Notes under the pieces: generated by a model
What the model was told of the DNA's origin: nothing
Seen by the model: the letters and a program-made list of their open reading frames with translations, nothing else
Databases searched by the model: none
From: SZAS-79 sp965279075
Lineage (GTDB): Bacteria; Pseudomonadota; Gammaproteobacteria; Burkholderiales; SG8-39
NCBI GenBank assembly: GCA_965279075.1
Contig: CBDIHI010000009.1
Location: 1 to 64,000 of the forward strand
Direction of reading: 5' to 3'
DNA: 64,000 bases
In this document: positions 40,625 to 50,442 of the stretch, one piece after another
Layout of the letters: every line of letters starts with the position of its first letter
Numbering within the stretch: position 1 is the first letter of the stretch
Position numbers and translations under genes: made by a program

Positions 40625-42503
40625 GGAGCGCGCTTCGGCAGCGCTTTCAGCCGCGCGAGGTTGTTCTTCGCATCCGCATAGCCCGGGTCGATTCGCAGCG
40701 CTTGCTCGAAGCGCTCCATTGCCCTTTCGAACTCACTCCTGCCGATGAGCAGGACACCGAGGTTGTTGTGCGCCTGCGCATAGCTGGGCTTCAACCGCAA
40801 TGCCGCTTCGTATTGCTCAATCGCTTCTGCGGAACGGCCGGTAGAGGCCCATAGGTTCCCCAGATGGAAGTGGACCTCCGGAAAATCCGGCTGGATCCTC
40901 GCGGCCTCCCGATAGTGATGTATCGCTTCGTCGATCTTTTCCGTCGCCGCCAGCGAAATCCCGATCTTGAAGTGGGCCTCCGCCGAGTCGGGCTTTAGCC
41001 GCAGCTCTCCCCGGTAGCGGCTGATCGCCTCGTCATGCTGGCCGATTGCAGCGAGGACGAGCGCGAGGTTGTAGTTCGCCTGATAGTAGCCGGGCTTCAG
41101 CGCCAGGGCGGTCCGGTAGTGCCTGGCAGCCTCAACAGGCTCTCCGTGCTGCGCGAGCGCATGACCGAGGTTCAGGAGGACCCTCGGATTCTCCGGTGCG
41201 TGGATGAACGTAGCCTGCCAGATCGAAAGTTCGGTGGCGTAGTCCTTGTTGCGCAGGAATGTGGTTACGCCGAGGGCCACCGCCACAGCGGCGAGGACGC
41301 CAATGCCGAGCAAGCGCGCTGATGCCGGCGCCAGCCGCCCACGACTCGCGGATTCCTTTGCGCCCGCATGCGCTGCCAGCACCAGCAGCGCGATCACGCC
41401 CGCCAGCGGCAGGTACATGCGGTGTTCAAACACCGGATCCTGCAAAGGCACGATGCTCGAAGTCGGCGACAGGATCATGAAGAACCACGCCCCCAGGAAC
41501 GCCCACGGCTTGCGCTTCAGCACGCCCCACTGCGTCGCCCCCGCGAGCAGCCCGATCGCCAGCGCCGCCGGCAGAATGTCGCCAGCACCTCCCGGCACCT
41601 TCCAGTCATAGTCAAGCACCAGCGGGTTCGGCCACAGCGTCAGGCTCAGGTAGTGAAGGATCACGCCCGGTTGCGTCACGGCATAGGCCCATGAACGCGA
41701 TTGCCCTTTGGCAGCTTCTACGCCTCCCTTGTCGGCATACATGCGCACCAAGTCTCCGGTTGATGCGATCAGGTAGGCGAGCAATGTCCAGGTGAGCACC
41801 ATCCCCGCGTACACCCACCATCGCTTCGACAGCGCCTCCCTGAACGACCCCGCCAGGAAGCACCGGCGTACAACAGCACCACCGCCGGCGCCGTCACCAT
41901 CACCTCCTTCGCGCTCATCCCAAGCAGGCACGCAGCAATCGCACCGGCATACCACCCCGCAGGCCGCGCCGACCCCGCACCCCTGATCACGCAGAACAGC
42001 ACCAGCAGGTAGAACAACGCCACCAACGACTCGGCCCTCTGCACGATGTAGGTCACCGACTCCGTCTGCAACGGGTGCACTGCCCAAAGCAGCGCGATCG
42101 CAAACGACAGCCCCACCGCCCCACCCCCGAACTTCTCGCGCAGCGCCGGCAGCGCAAACGAACGCCTCAGCACCCCGAACAGGAGCAGCGCGTTGGCCAG
42201 GTGGATCGCAAGATTCACCGCGTGGTAGCCCCACACGTTCAACCCGCCGAGCGCGTAGTTCAAGGCAAACGAAAAGTTCAGCAGCGGCCGGCCTCCGCTC
42301 GTCGTCCCCGGGGGTGGCGACAGCACCGGACCGAGCGGCCAAAGATTACGGATGGTCGGGTTGTCTTTGATAGCGCCAATGTCGTCGAAGACGAACTCGC
42401 CGGACAAACTATTCGAATACACCGCCAACACCGCGACTACAAGTGCAACAACGGACCACAACGCACCATTCAACGTCAGTTGTGTGCCCACTGCCTTCGC
42501 CAC
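40621..42503 (-). pseudogene. TMTC-like GT-C/TPR membrane protein, frameshifted (array copy 1)
   Basis: Last gene of the seven-member array. The N-terminal part (GEFVFDDIGAIKDNPTIRN to MSAKEVMVTAPAVVLLY) and the C-terminal part (FLAGSFREALSKRWWVYAGM onwards) lie in different frames. Compared with copy 2, one base is missing in CCGG-CGTACAAC near 41866, where copy 2 has CCGGTCGTACAAC. A second single-base loss near the N-terminus (CAAGGGGGGGGCGGG versus CAAGGGGAGGTGCGGG) removes the coupled TTG start at 42586, so translation may begin at GTG 42503. The tail has five TPRs. Either a recent pseudogene or sequencing errors in G/C-rich runs. Confidence 0.8.
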
Positions 42504-42582
42504 AGGAACCGCCGCGCTCGGACTGGCCCGCCCCCCCCTTGGCGGAACCCCTTCCGGCCACCCGCGGCACGCTCACGACGCC

Positions 42583-44343
42583 TCAATTTCGCCCCTGACC
42601 CGTCAACACCCGCAACTTCTCCAGGTTCCCCTTCGCATCGATGTACGTCGGGTTGATCAACAACGCCTTCTGGAAATGCCCGAAGGCTTTGTCAAACTCC
42701 CCTCTGCCGGCAAGCACGGCCCCCAGATTATTGTGCGCTTCAGCGGAATTCGGGTTCAACCGAAGCACCTCCTCGTATCGCGATATAGCTTGATCTGCCT
42801 GCCCTGTCGTCGCCTCGGCATTCCCCAGATTGAGAATCGCCTCGGCATACTGGGGTCTCATCTTCAATGCTTCGTGATAATGCTCCATTGCCTCTTTTAG
42901 ATTTCCCTTCTTCGCGAGCGCAAATCCAAGATTCACGTGAACCCTGGGACTGTCAGGCGCCTTTTGGAAGGTGTCCTGCCAGATGGCTAGCTCTGTGGCG
43001 TAGTCCTTGTTGCGCAAGAAGGTCGTCGTGCCGAGCGCCGCTACCAGTACGGCGAGGACGCCAATGCCGAGCAAGCGCGCCGATCCCGGCGCCAGCCACC
43101 CACGACTCGCGGATTCCTTTGCGCCCGCATGCGCTGCCAGCACCAACAATGCGATCACCCCCGCCAACGGCAGGTACATCCGGTGCTCAAACACCAGGTC
43201 CCGCAAAGGCACGATGCTCGAGGTCGGCGACAGGATCACGAAGAACCACGCTCCAAGGAACGCCCAAGGCGTGCGCTTCTGCACGCCCCAAAGCGTCGCC
43301 CCCGCGAGCAGCCCGACCGTCAGCGCCGCCGGCAGGATCTCCGCGAGCCCTTTCGGTACCGGCCACTGGTAGTCGAGCACAAGGGGATGCGGCCACAGCG
43401 CCAACCGCAGGTAATGCAGGACCACCCCAGGCTGGGTCGCGACATAGCCCAACCTGCTCGATTCGACCGGGGCCGCGCCTTCCTTGTCGAGGTACAGGCG
43501 GACCAAGTCTCCGGTTGATGCGATCAGGTAGGCGAGCAATGTCCAGGTGAGCGCCATCCCCGCGTACACCCACCACCGCTTCGACAGCGCCTCCCTGAAC
43601 GACCCCACCAGGAAGCACCGGTCGTACAACAGCACCACCGCCGGCGCCGTCACCATCACCTCCTTCGCGCTCATCCCAAGCAGGCACGCAGCAATCGCAC
43701 CGGCGTACCACCCCGCAGGCCGCGCCGACCCCGCGCCCCGGATCACGCAGTACAGCACCGCGAGGTAGAACAGCCCCACCAGCGACTCGGCCCGCTGCAC
43801 GATGTAGGTCACCGACTCCGTCTGCAGCGGGTGCACCGCCCACAGCAGCGCGATCGCGAACGACAGCCCCACCGTCGCCCCACCGAACCGCTCACGCAAC
43901 GCCGGTAGCGACAACGAGCGCCTCACCACCCCGAACAGGAGAAGCGCGTTGGTCAGGTGGATCGCCACGTTCACCGCGTGGTAGCCCCACACGTTCAACC
44001 CGCCCAGCGCATAGTTCAGCGCAAACGACAGGTTCAGCAGCGGCCGGCCCCCGCTCGTGATGCCCGGAGGAGGCGACAGCACCGGACCGAGCGGCCATAG
44101 ATTACGGATGGTCGGGTTGTCTTTGATAGCGCCAATATCGTCGAAAATGAACTCGCCGGAAAAGCCGTTCGAATATGCAGCCAGCACCGCGACCACCAGA
44201 GCAACGACAGACCACAACGCACCATTCAACGTCGGTTGAGTGCCCGCTGCCTTCGCCGCAGGAACCGCCGCGTTCGGACTGGCCCGCACCTCCCCTTGGC
44301 GGGACCCCTTCCGGCCACCTGTAGCACGCTCACGGCGCCTCAA
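42583..44343 (-). CDS. TMTC-like membrane GT-C glycosyltransferase with TPR tail (array copy 2)
   Basis: 586 residues. Basic cytoplasmic N-terminus (MRRRERATGGRKG), first helix, then FDD (Asp68-Asp69) in the first periplasmic loop, where GT-C enzymes keep their catalytic acids. About ten further helices carry HPLQTESVTYIVQRAESL, MSAKEVMVTAPAVVLLYD and FEHRMYLPLAG. These match in order the HP.HTEAV, KE..ITV...VYD and ER.LYLPS blocks of eukaryotic TMTC O-mannosyltransferases (motif comparison from memory). Residues about 470-586 hold three TPRs and a partial fourth, the shortest tail of the array. TTG start 44343 overlaps the upstream stop (TTGA). Probable role: transfer of a sugar from a polyprenyl-phosphate donor to Ser/Thr of exported proteins (inference). 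Confidence 0.75.
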   Translation of the reverse strand: MRRRERATGGRKGSRQGEVRASPNAAVPAAKAAGTQPTLNGALWSVVALVVAVLAAYSNGFSGEFIFDDIGAIKDNPTIRNLWPLGPVLSPPPGITSGGRPLLNLSFALNYALGGLNVWGYHAVNVAIHLTNALLLFGVVRRSLSLPALRERFGGATVGLSFAIALLWAVHPLQTESVTYIVQRAESLVGLFYLAVLYCVIRGAGSARPAGWYAGAIAACLLGMSAKEVMVTAPAVVLLYDRCFLVGSFREALSKRWWVYAGMALTWTLLAYLIASTGDLVRLYLDKEGAAPVESSRLGYVATQPGVVLHYLRLALWPHPLVLDYQWPVPKGLAEILPAALTVGLLAGATLWGVQKRTPWAFLGAWFFVILSPTSSIVPLRDLVFEHRMYLPLAGVIALLVLAAHAGAKESASRGWLAPGSARLLGIGVLAVLVAALGTTTFLRNKDYATELAIWQDTFQKAPDSPRVHVNLGFALAKKGNLKEAMEHYHEALKMRPQYAEAILNLGNAEATTGQADQAISRYEEVLRLNPNSAEAHNNLGAVLAGRGEFDKAFGHFQKALLINPTYIDAKGNLEKLRVLTGQGRN

Positions 44344-46622
44344 TTTCGCCTCTGCCCCGACAACACCCGCAACTTCTCCAGGTTCCCCTTCGCATCGGCA
44401 TAGCCCGGATTCAAGCGCAACGCTTCGCTGAACGCACGTGATGCGCCGTCGAAATCCCCCTTTCCTGCAAGCAGCACCCCGAGGTTGTTATGCACTTCCG
44501 CACTCCCCGGCACCAGCCGGAGCGCCTCCCGATAATGCGCAATCGCATTGTCGGCCTGTCCCGAGGCCGCCTCCGCACTCGCGAGATTGAGGATCGGTTT
44601 GGGAGAGTCGGGACTCAATCTCACGGCCTCGCGAAAATGCGCCAGAGCCTCTTCCTTCCGCCTTGCCTCGAAAAGGAGCCTGCCCAGGTTGATGCGCGCA
44701 TCCACGTAGCCCGGATTCAATTTCAGCGCCATCTCATACTCGCCGATGGCCTCTCCGGTCCGGCCGATGCGCGCCAAAGCCACGCCAAAATTGTATCTGC
44801 CGAGGTAGGACGAAGGGTCGGACCGCAGCGCTGCCCGATACTGCTCCATCGCGATGTCCGCCCGACCCGTCAACGACAGCGCGTTCCCCAAGTTGATCCG
44901 CGCTTCCACAAAACCTGGCCGCAGGCGCAGGGCCTGTTCGTAGTCCGTGATGGCGTCACCGACCCTCCCGACCTTCGCCTGGACGAACCCCAGGTTGTTG
45001 TATGGCTCGGCATAACCGGGACTCAACCGTATGGCCTCCCGGTAGTGGCCAACCGCTTCCTCGAGCTGCCCCAACGCCACCAGCGCAACGCCCAGGTTGT
45101 TGTGCGCCTCCGGATAGTTTGCCTTTCGCCGGAGGGCCGCCCTGTAGTGAAAGATCGCCTCCTCGTACCGGCCGGTTCGCGCCAGAGCCTCACCCAGGTT
45201 CAAATTGACTCTCGCCTTGCCGGGGGCATGGACTATCGTGTCCCTCCAGATCGAAAGTTGGTTGGCGTAGTCCGTATTCCGGCGGACGGTCAGCGCGCCG
45301 AATATCGCTGCCACCGCGACCAGGAGGACTACACCGATCGTCACGGCAGCCCGAGGGCTCATCTGGTACCGCGAAACTACGTCTCGCGCACCCGCGTACC
45401 CCATGACCACTGTCACGCCCAGGACCGCGGCCAGGGGGAGATACATCCTGTGCTCGAAAGCAAGGTCTTCCAAAGGCACGATGCTTGAGGTCGGCGAAAG
45501 GATCAGGAAGAACCAGGCGCCCGCGAAGGCCCACGGCTTTCGCGCGATCACCCCCCAAACCGTCGCCGCCACCAGGGCACCGATCGCGAAGAGCGACGGC
45601 AGGGCTTCACCCAGACCTTTTGCCACAGGCCAGTCGTAGTCCAGCACGAGCGGACTCGGCCAGAATGAGAGCCGCAAGTAGTGCAATATGACGCCGCCCT
45701 GGGTGAGGGCATATGTCCACGGCTCGTAGCCGTCCTTCGATCCACCACTTTCAGCGTACAGCTTGAATAGTTCCCCCGTCGATACGACCAGGTACGCAAG
45801 CAGTACCCAGCTGAGCGCCAATCCGGCGTAGAACCACGCACGACGCCGCAGCGCCAGGCCGAACGAACCCGCCAGGAAAATCCCGTCATAGGCGAGTACT
45901 GCCACCGGGGCAGTAACCATGACCTCCTTCGTCGCCATGCCCAAGAAGCACGCAATGACCGATGCCGCATGCCAGGCCGCTGCTCGCCCCGGCTCAGCCC
46001 CCCGTATTGCACAGTACAGGGTCAGAAGGTAAAGCAGCGCGACCAGTGATTCGGCGCGCTGGATGACGTAGGTAACCGATTCGGTTTGGAGGGGATGCAG
46101 CGCCCAAAGCAGGGCAACGGCAAACGAAAGCGGCACGCCTGCATCGCCGAGCTTTTTCCGCACAACAGCCAATGACAAGGTGCGGCGCAGAATGCCGAAC
46201 AGGAGCAGTGCATTGGCAATGTGGATCGCGACATTGACCGCGTGATAACCCCATACTTGCAAGCCCCCCAGCGCGTAGTTGAGCGCGAAGGAGAAATTAA
46301 GCAGCGGACGGGTGTGAACCTGCTGGTTGAGCCCCGCAGACCATGCGCATGGCGTCGAGCACTGCCCCAGGGGCCAGAGCTGCCTTATCGTCGGATTGCC
46401 GTCTATTCCTCCGAAGTCGTCGAAAACGAACTCGTTGAACAGGCTGTTGGCATAGACGGCGAGCACGCACAGGACGATGACCCCGACCAGCCAGCCCGCG
46501 CCGCGCGAAGCCATCTCCCGTCCGGCGCGGGAAGCTTCCGGCGGGCCCGCAGAGGGGCGGGGAGGTTCTCCCCTGCGGCGCGCCTTTTTCCCCGCAGCGT
46601 AGTGCCGGTCGCTGCGCGCCAT
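44340..46622 (-). CDS. TMTC-like membrane GT-C glycosyltransferase with TPR tail (array copy 3, longest)
   Basis: 760 residues, the most diverged member. The acidic motif reads NEFVFDDFGGIDGNPTIRQLWPLG. The first loop carries an insertion with two cysteines (QCSTPCAWSAGLNQQ) in place of the VLSPPPG.TS loop shared by the others. Core blocks HPLQTESVTYVIQRAESL, TKEVMVTAPVAVLAYD and FEHRMYLPLA remain. Eight TPRs follow from about residue 475, for example PEAHNNLGVALVALGQLEEA. ATG start 46622 overlaps the upstream stop (ATGA). Its sequence divergence suggests an older copy that escaped the homogenisation seen in copies 5-7. Confidence 0.75.
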   Translation of the reverse strand: MARSDRHYAAGKKARRRGEPPRPSAGPPEASRAGREMASRGAGWLVGVIVLCVLAVYANSLFNEFVFDDFGGIDGNPTIRQLWPLGQCSTPCAWSAGLNQQVHTRPLLNFSFALNYALGGLQVWGYHAVNVAIHIANALLLFGILRRTLSLAVVRKKLGDAGVPLSFAVALLWALHPLQTESVTYVIQRAESLVALLYLLTLYCAIRGAEPGRAAAWHAASVIACFLGMATKEVMVTAPVAVLAYDGIFLAGSFGLALRRRAWFYAGLALSWVLLAYLVVSTGELFKLYAESGGSKDGYEPWTYALTQGGVILHYLRLSFWPSPLVLDYDWPVAKGLGEALPSLFAIGALVAATVWGVIARKPWAFAGAWFFLILSPTSSIVPLEDLAFEHRMYLPLAAVLGVTVVMGYAGARDVVSRYQMSPRAAVTIGVVLLVAVAAIFGALTVRRNTDYANQLSIWRDTIVHAPGKARVNLNLGEALARTGRYEEAIFHYRAALRRKANYPEAHNNLGVALVALGQLEEAVGHYREAIRLSPGYAEPYNNLGFVQAKVGRVGDAITDYEQALRLRPGFVEARINLGNALSLTGRADIAMEQYRAALRSDPSSYLGRYNFGVALARIGRTGEAIGEYEMALKLNPGYVDARINLGRLLFEARRKEEALAHFREAVRLSPDSPKPILNLASAEAASGQADNAIAHYREALRLVPGSAEVHNNLGVLLAGKGDFDGASRAFSEALRLNPGYADAKGNLEKLRVLSGQRRN

Positions 46623-48565
46623 CAGCGCTTCTGCCGCGAGAGCGCGGCCAGCCTGTCGAGATTGGCCCTTGCGTCGGCATACGCCGGGTTGATCCGCAGC
46701 GCTTCTCGGAACTCACGGTGCGCATTTTCGATGTCGCCGCGACCCGCCAGCATGGCACCCAGATTGTTGTGCGCCTCCGCGGAATCCGGCAACGCCTTCA
46801 GCACCTCGCGGTAGCGCCCGATCGCGCTCTCCGACCGCCCCAATGCCGCCTCAGCATTGCCAAGGTTCAGCAGGGCCTCGGGATACCCGGGCCGCAGCTT
46901 GAGCGCCTCGAGGTAGTGAACGATAGCCTCTTCGTTCCGCCCCATCCTTGCGAGTTCATAACCCAGATTCACGCGAGCTCCCGGGCTGCCCGGCGCCTTG
47001 GCGAGTTCATCAACTTGTTTCCTGGCGGCCAGCACGACACTCAGATTGTATTCAGCTTCGGCGTAGTCGGGTTTCAACCTGAGAGCCTCGCGATAGTGCT
47101 CGATCGCCTTGTCCAGCGCGTCCTTCTCGGACAGCGCGTTCGCCAGGCCAAAGTGAACCCTTGGATTGTCCGGGGCCTTGAGGAGTGTGTCCTGCCATAT
47201 CGAAATGCCGCTGGCGTAGTCGTTGTTGCGCAGGAAGGTCGTCGTGCCGAGCGCCACTACCAGTACGGCGAGGACGCCAATGCCGAGCAAGCACGCCGAT
47301 CCCGGCGCCAGCCAACCGCGGCGCGTGAGTTCCTTTGCGCCCGCATGCACCGCCAGCACCAGCAGCGCGATCACCCCCGCCAACGGCAGGTACATCCGGT
47401 GCTCAAACACCAGGTCCCGCAGTGGAACGATGCTCGAAGTCGGCGACAGGATCATGAAGAACCACGCGCCCAGGAAACCCCACGGCTTACGCTTCAGCAC
47501 ACCCCACAGCGTCGCCCCCGCGAGCAACCCGACCGTCAGCGCCGCCGGCAGAATGTCGCCAGCACCTCCCGGCAACTTCCAGTCATAGTCAAGCACCAGC
47601 GGATTCGGCCACAGCGTCAGGATCAGGTAGTGAAGGATCACGCCCGGCTGCATCACGGCATACGCCCACGAACGCGATTGCCCTTTGGCAGCTTCTACGC
47701 CTTCCTTGTCGGCATACATGCGCACCAAGTCTCCGGTTGATGCGATCAGGTAGGCGAGCAACACCCAGGTAAGCGCCATTCCCGCGTACACCCACCACCG
47801 CTTCGACAGCGCCTCCCGGAACGACCCCGCCAGGAAGTAACGGTCGTACAACAGCACCACCGCCGGCGCCGTCACCATCACCTCCTTCGCGCTCATCCCC
47901 AGCAAGCACGCGGCAATCGCACCGGCGTACCACCCCGCAGGCCGCGCCGACCCCGCACCCCGGATCACGCAGTACAGCACCAGCAGGTAGAACAGCCCCA
48001 CCAGCGACTCGGCCCGCTGCACGATGTAGGTCACCGACTCCGTCTGCAGCGGGTGCACTGCCCACAACAAGGCGATGGCAAGTGAAAGCGCGATCGCCGC
48101 CTCGCCGTACTTCTCGCGCAGCGCCGGCAGCGCGAACGTGCGCCGCAGCACGCCGAACAGGAGCAGCGCGTTGGCCAAATGGATTCCAAGATTCACCGCG
48201 TGGTAGCCCCACACGTTCAATCCGCCGAGCGCGTAGTTCAACGCAAACGACAGGTTCAGCAGCGGCCGGCCCCCGCTCGTGATGCCCGGAGGAGGCGACA
48301 GCACCGGCCAGAGCGGCCAGAGCTCCCGTATCGTCGGATTGCTCTTGATGGCCCCGACATCGTCGAAGACGAACTCTCCCGAGAAACTGTTCGAGTACGC
48401 GCCGAGCACCGCCAGCACGAGCAAACCGATGGCCCACAAGGCAGCCCTCGACGACTGCATCAGACCAGAGGATTCTTGTACGACTTGCCCAGCCTGCGGC
48501 CGGGGAGGCACCTCCCTGCGATGCGAACTCCCGCGAGGGTTCGAGCCTCGTTCGTTGCGCCTCAA
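46622..48565 (-). CDS. TMTC-like membrane GT-C glycosyltransferase with TPR tail (array copy 4)
   Basis: 647 residues. Basic N-terminus MRRNERGSNPRGSSHRRE, then GEFVFDDVGAIKSNPTIREL. The core is close to copies 1, 2 and 5. The tail has four clear TPRs plus one degenerate unit (AEAEYNLSVVLAARKQVDEL, about 10 residues short), which breaks the superhelix register. TTG start 48565 overlaps the upstream stop (TTGA), and there is no good independent Shine-Dalgarno, so expression likely depends on read-through translation from copy 5. Confidence 0.75.
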   Translation of the reverse strand: MRRNERGSNPRGSSHRREVPPRPQAGQVVQESSGLMQSSRAALWAIGLLVLAVLGAYSNSFSGEFVFDDVGAIKSNPTIRELWPLWPVLSPPPGITSGGRPLLNLSFALNYALGGLNVWGYHAVNLGIHLANALLLFGVLRRTFALPALREKYGEAAIALSLAIALLWAVHPLQTESVTYIVQRAESLVGLFYLLVLYCVIRGAGSARPAGWYAGAIAACLLGMSAKEVMVTAPAVVLLYDRYFLAGSFREALSKRWWVYAGMALTWVLLAYLIASTGDLVRMYADKEGVEAAKGQSRSWAYAVMQPGVILHYLILTLWPNPLVLDYDWKLPGGAGDILPAALTVGLLAGATLWGVLKRKPWGFLGAWFFMILSPTSSIVPLRDLVFEHRMYLPLAGVIALLVLAVHAGAKELTRRGWLAPGSACLLGIGVLAVLVVALGTTTFLRNNDYASGISIWQDTLLKAPDNPRVHFGLANALSEKDALDKAIEHYREALRLKPDYAEAEYNLSVVLAARKQVDELAKAPGSPGARVNLGYELARMGRNEEAIVHYLEALKLRPGYPEALLNLGNAEAALGRSESAIGRYREVLKALPDSAEAHNNLGAMLAGRGDIENAHREFREALRINPAYADARANLDRLAALSRQKR

Positions 48566-50442
48566 TTGCGCCTCTGCTTTGTGAGCGCCGACAGCTTTTC
48601 CAGATTCCGCTTCGCTTCATTGGAATTCGGGTCAATCCTGAGCGCCTCTCTGAACTGTGCATCAGCTTTGTCAATCTCACCTCGGCCGAAAAAAATAATG
48701 CCAAGATTATTGTGCGGCTCAGCGAATGCAGGCCTGATACTCAGCGCCTGCAAGTACTGGTTCGTCGCCTCTCCGGTCGCCCCCTCCATTGCGAGCAAGT
48801 TCCCCATATTGTTGTGGGCTTCGGCAAAGCGGGGTTTCAGTCTCAACGCTTCGCGATAATGCCCCATGGCTTCGTCGCGCTGTCCCGCCGCGGCGAGCGC
48901 AACTCCCAGATTGTTGTGAGCGTCCGCAAAATCGGGCTTCAAACTGATTGCTTTCCGATAAAAGCCAATAGCCTCGCCGACCTGGCCAAGCGCAACCAAG
49001 GCTGCCCCGACATTGCTGTAAGGCCTCGGATTTCCAGGCACCTTGAGGATCGTGTCCTGCCAGAGTCCGACCGCGCTTGCGTAGTCCTTGTTCCTCTGGA
49101 AGGTCAGCCCCCCCAGGACCACTGCCAGCAGCACTGCGGCAGTCAGGCCCAGCGTCAGCGAGGGGGCCTCTATCCACCCACGGCTCACGGCAGCCCTGCC
49201 ACCCGCATACACCACCAGCACCAGCAGCGCGATCACCCCCGCCAACGGCAGGTACATCCGGTGTTCGAAGATCGGCCCGGAGAAGGCATCGAACAAGGGC
49301 ACGATGCTCGAGGTAGGCGACAGGATCATGAAGAACCACGCCCCCAGGAACGCCCACGGCTTGCGCTTCAGCACGCCCCACAGCGTCGCCCCCGCAAGGA
49401 ACGCAATCGCCAGCGCCGCCGGCAGGACCTCCCCCACACCCCCGGGCGCCGGGCGACCGTAGTCCAGCACCAGGGGATGCGGCCACAGCGTCAGGCGCAG
49501 GTAGTGCAGGATCGCGCCCGGTTGCGTCGCCGCGTAGGCCAGCGGCCCCGAATCCACCGGCGCTGCGCCACCCGTGCTGCCCTTGTCGGCGTACAGCCGC
49601 ACAAGGTCCCCCGTCGAGGTGATCAGGTACCCAAGCAGCACCCAGGTCAGCGCCATCCCCGCGTACATCCACCACCGCTTCGACAGCGCCTCCCGGAACG
49701 ACCCCGCAAGGAAGTAACGGTCGTACAGCAGCACCACCGCCGGCGCTGTCACCATCACTTCCTTTGCGCTCATCCCCAGCAGGCACGCGGCAATCGCACC
49801 GGCGTACCACCCCGCAGGCCGCGCCGACCCCGCGCCCCGGATCACGCAGTACAGCACCGCGAGGTAGAACAGCCCCACCAGCGACTCGGCCCGCTGCGCG
49901 ATGTAGGTCACCGACTCCGTCTGCAGCGGGTGCACCGCCCACAGAAGCGCGATCGCGAACGACAGCGCCACCGCCGCCCCACCGAACCGCTCACGCAGCG
50001 CCGGTAGCGACAACGAGCGCCTCACCACCCCGAACAGGAGCAGCGCGTTGGCCAGGTGGATCGCAAGATTCACCGCGTGGTAGCCCCACACGTTCAACCC
50101 GCCCAGCGCGTAATTCACCGCAAACGACAGGTTCAGCAGCGGCCGGCCCGTACTCGTCATCCCCGGCGGCGGCGACAGCACCGGCCAGAGCGGCCAGAGC
50201 TCCCGTATCGTCGGATTGCTCTTGATGGCCCCGACATCGTCGAAGACGAATTCTCCAGAGAAACTGTTCGAGTACGCGCCGAGCACCGCCAGCACGAGCA
50301 AACCAATGGCCCACAAGGCGGCCTTCGACGACCACATCAGACCAGAGGATTCTTGTACGACTTGCCCGGCCCGCGGCCGGGGAGGCGCCTCCACGCGAGG
50401 CGATCCCCCGCGAGGCTTCGCGCCGCGTTCTTTACGCCTCAA
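48562..50442 (-). CDS. TMTC-like membrane GT-C glycosyltransferase with TPR tail (array copy 5)
   Basis: 626 residues. N-terminus MRRKERGAKPRGGSPRVE, then GEFVFDDVGAIKSNPTIREL. Residues about 87-468 are encoded by a 1147-bp block that appears identical to copy 6 and differs at only a few bases from copy 7. Four TPRs follow (RPYSNVGAALVALGQ, ADAHNNLGVALAAAGQ, AEAHNNMGNLLAMEGA, AEPHNNLGIIFFGRGE). TTG start 50442 in TTGA overlap with the stop of copy 6. The N-terminal 80 residues resemble copy 4 rather than copies 6 and 7, so the gene is a mosaic. Confidence 0.75.
   Translation of the reverse strand: MRRKERGAKPRGGSPRVEAPPRPRAGQVVQESSGLMWSSKAALWAIGLLVLAVLGAYSNSFSGEFVFDDVGAIKSNPTIRELWPLWPVLSPPPGMTSTGRPLLNLSFAVNYALGGLNVWGYHAVNLAIHLANALLLFGVVRRSLSLPALRERFGGAAVALSFAIALLWAVHPLQTESVTYIAQRAESLVGLFYLAVLYCVIRGAGSARPAGWYAGAIAACLLGMSAKEVMVTAPAVVLLYDRYFLAGSFREALSKRWWMYAGMALTWVLLGYLITSTGDLVRLYADKGSTGGAAPVDSGPLAYAATQPGAILHYLRLTLWPHPLVLDYGRPAPGGVGEVLPAALAIAFLAGATLWGVLKRKPWAFLGAWFFMILSPTSSIVPLFDAFSGPIFEHRMYLPLAGVIALLVLVVYAGGRAAVSRGWIEAPSLTLGLTAAVLLAVVLGGLTFQRNKDYASAVGLWQDTILKVPGNPRPYSNVGAALVALGQVGEAIGFYRKAISLKPDFADAHNNLGVALAAAGQRDEAMGHYREALRLKPRFAEAHNNMGNLLAMEGATGEATNQYLQALSIRPAFAEPHNNLGIIFFGRGEIDKADAQFREALRIDPNSNEAKRNLEKLSALTKQRRN
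49037..50183 (-). repeat. 1147-bp duplicated core block, copy A (in array copy 5)
   Basis: Reads as identical to 51016-52162 (offset 1979 bp) with no indel. Boundaries are sharp: the flanking TPR-coding DNA on one side and the first-loop-coding DNA on the other differ. Confidence 0.9.
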
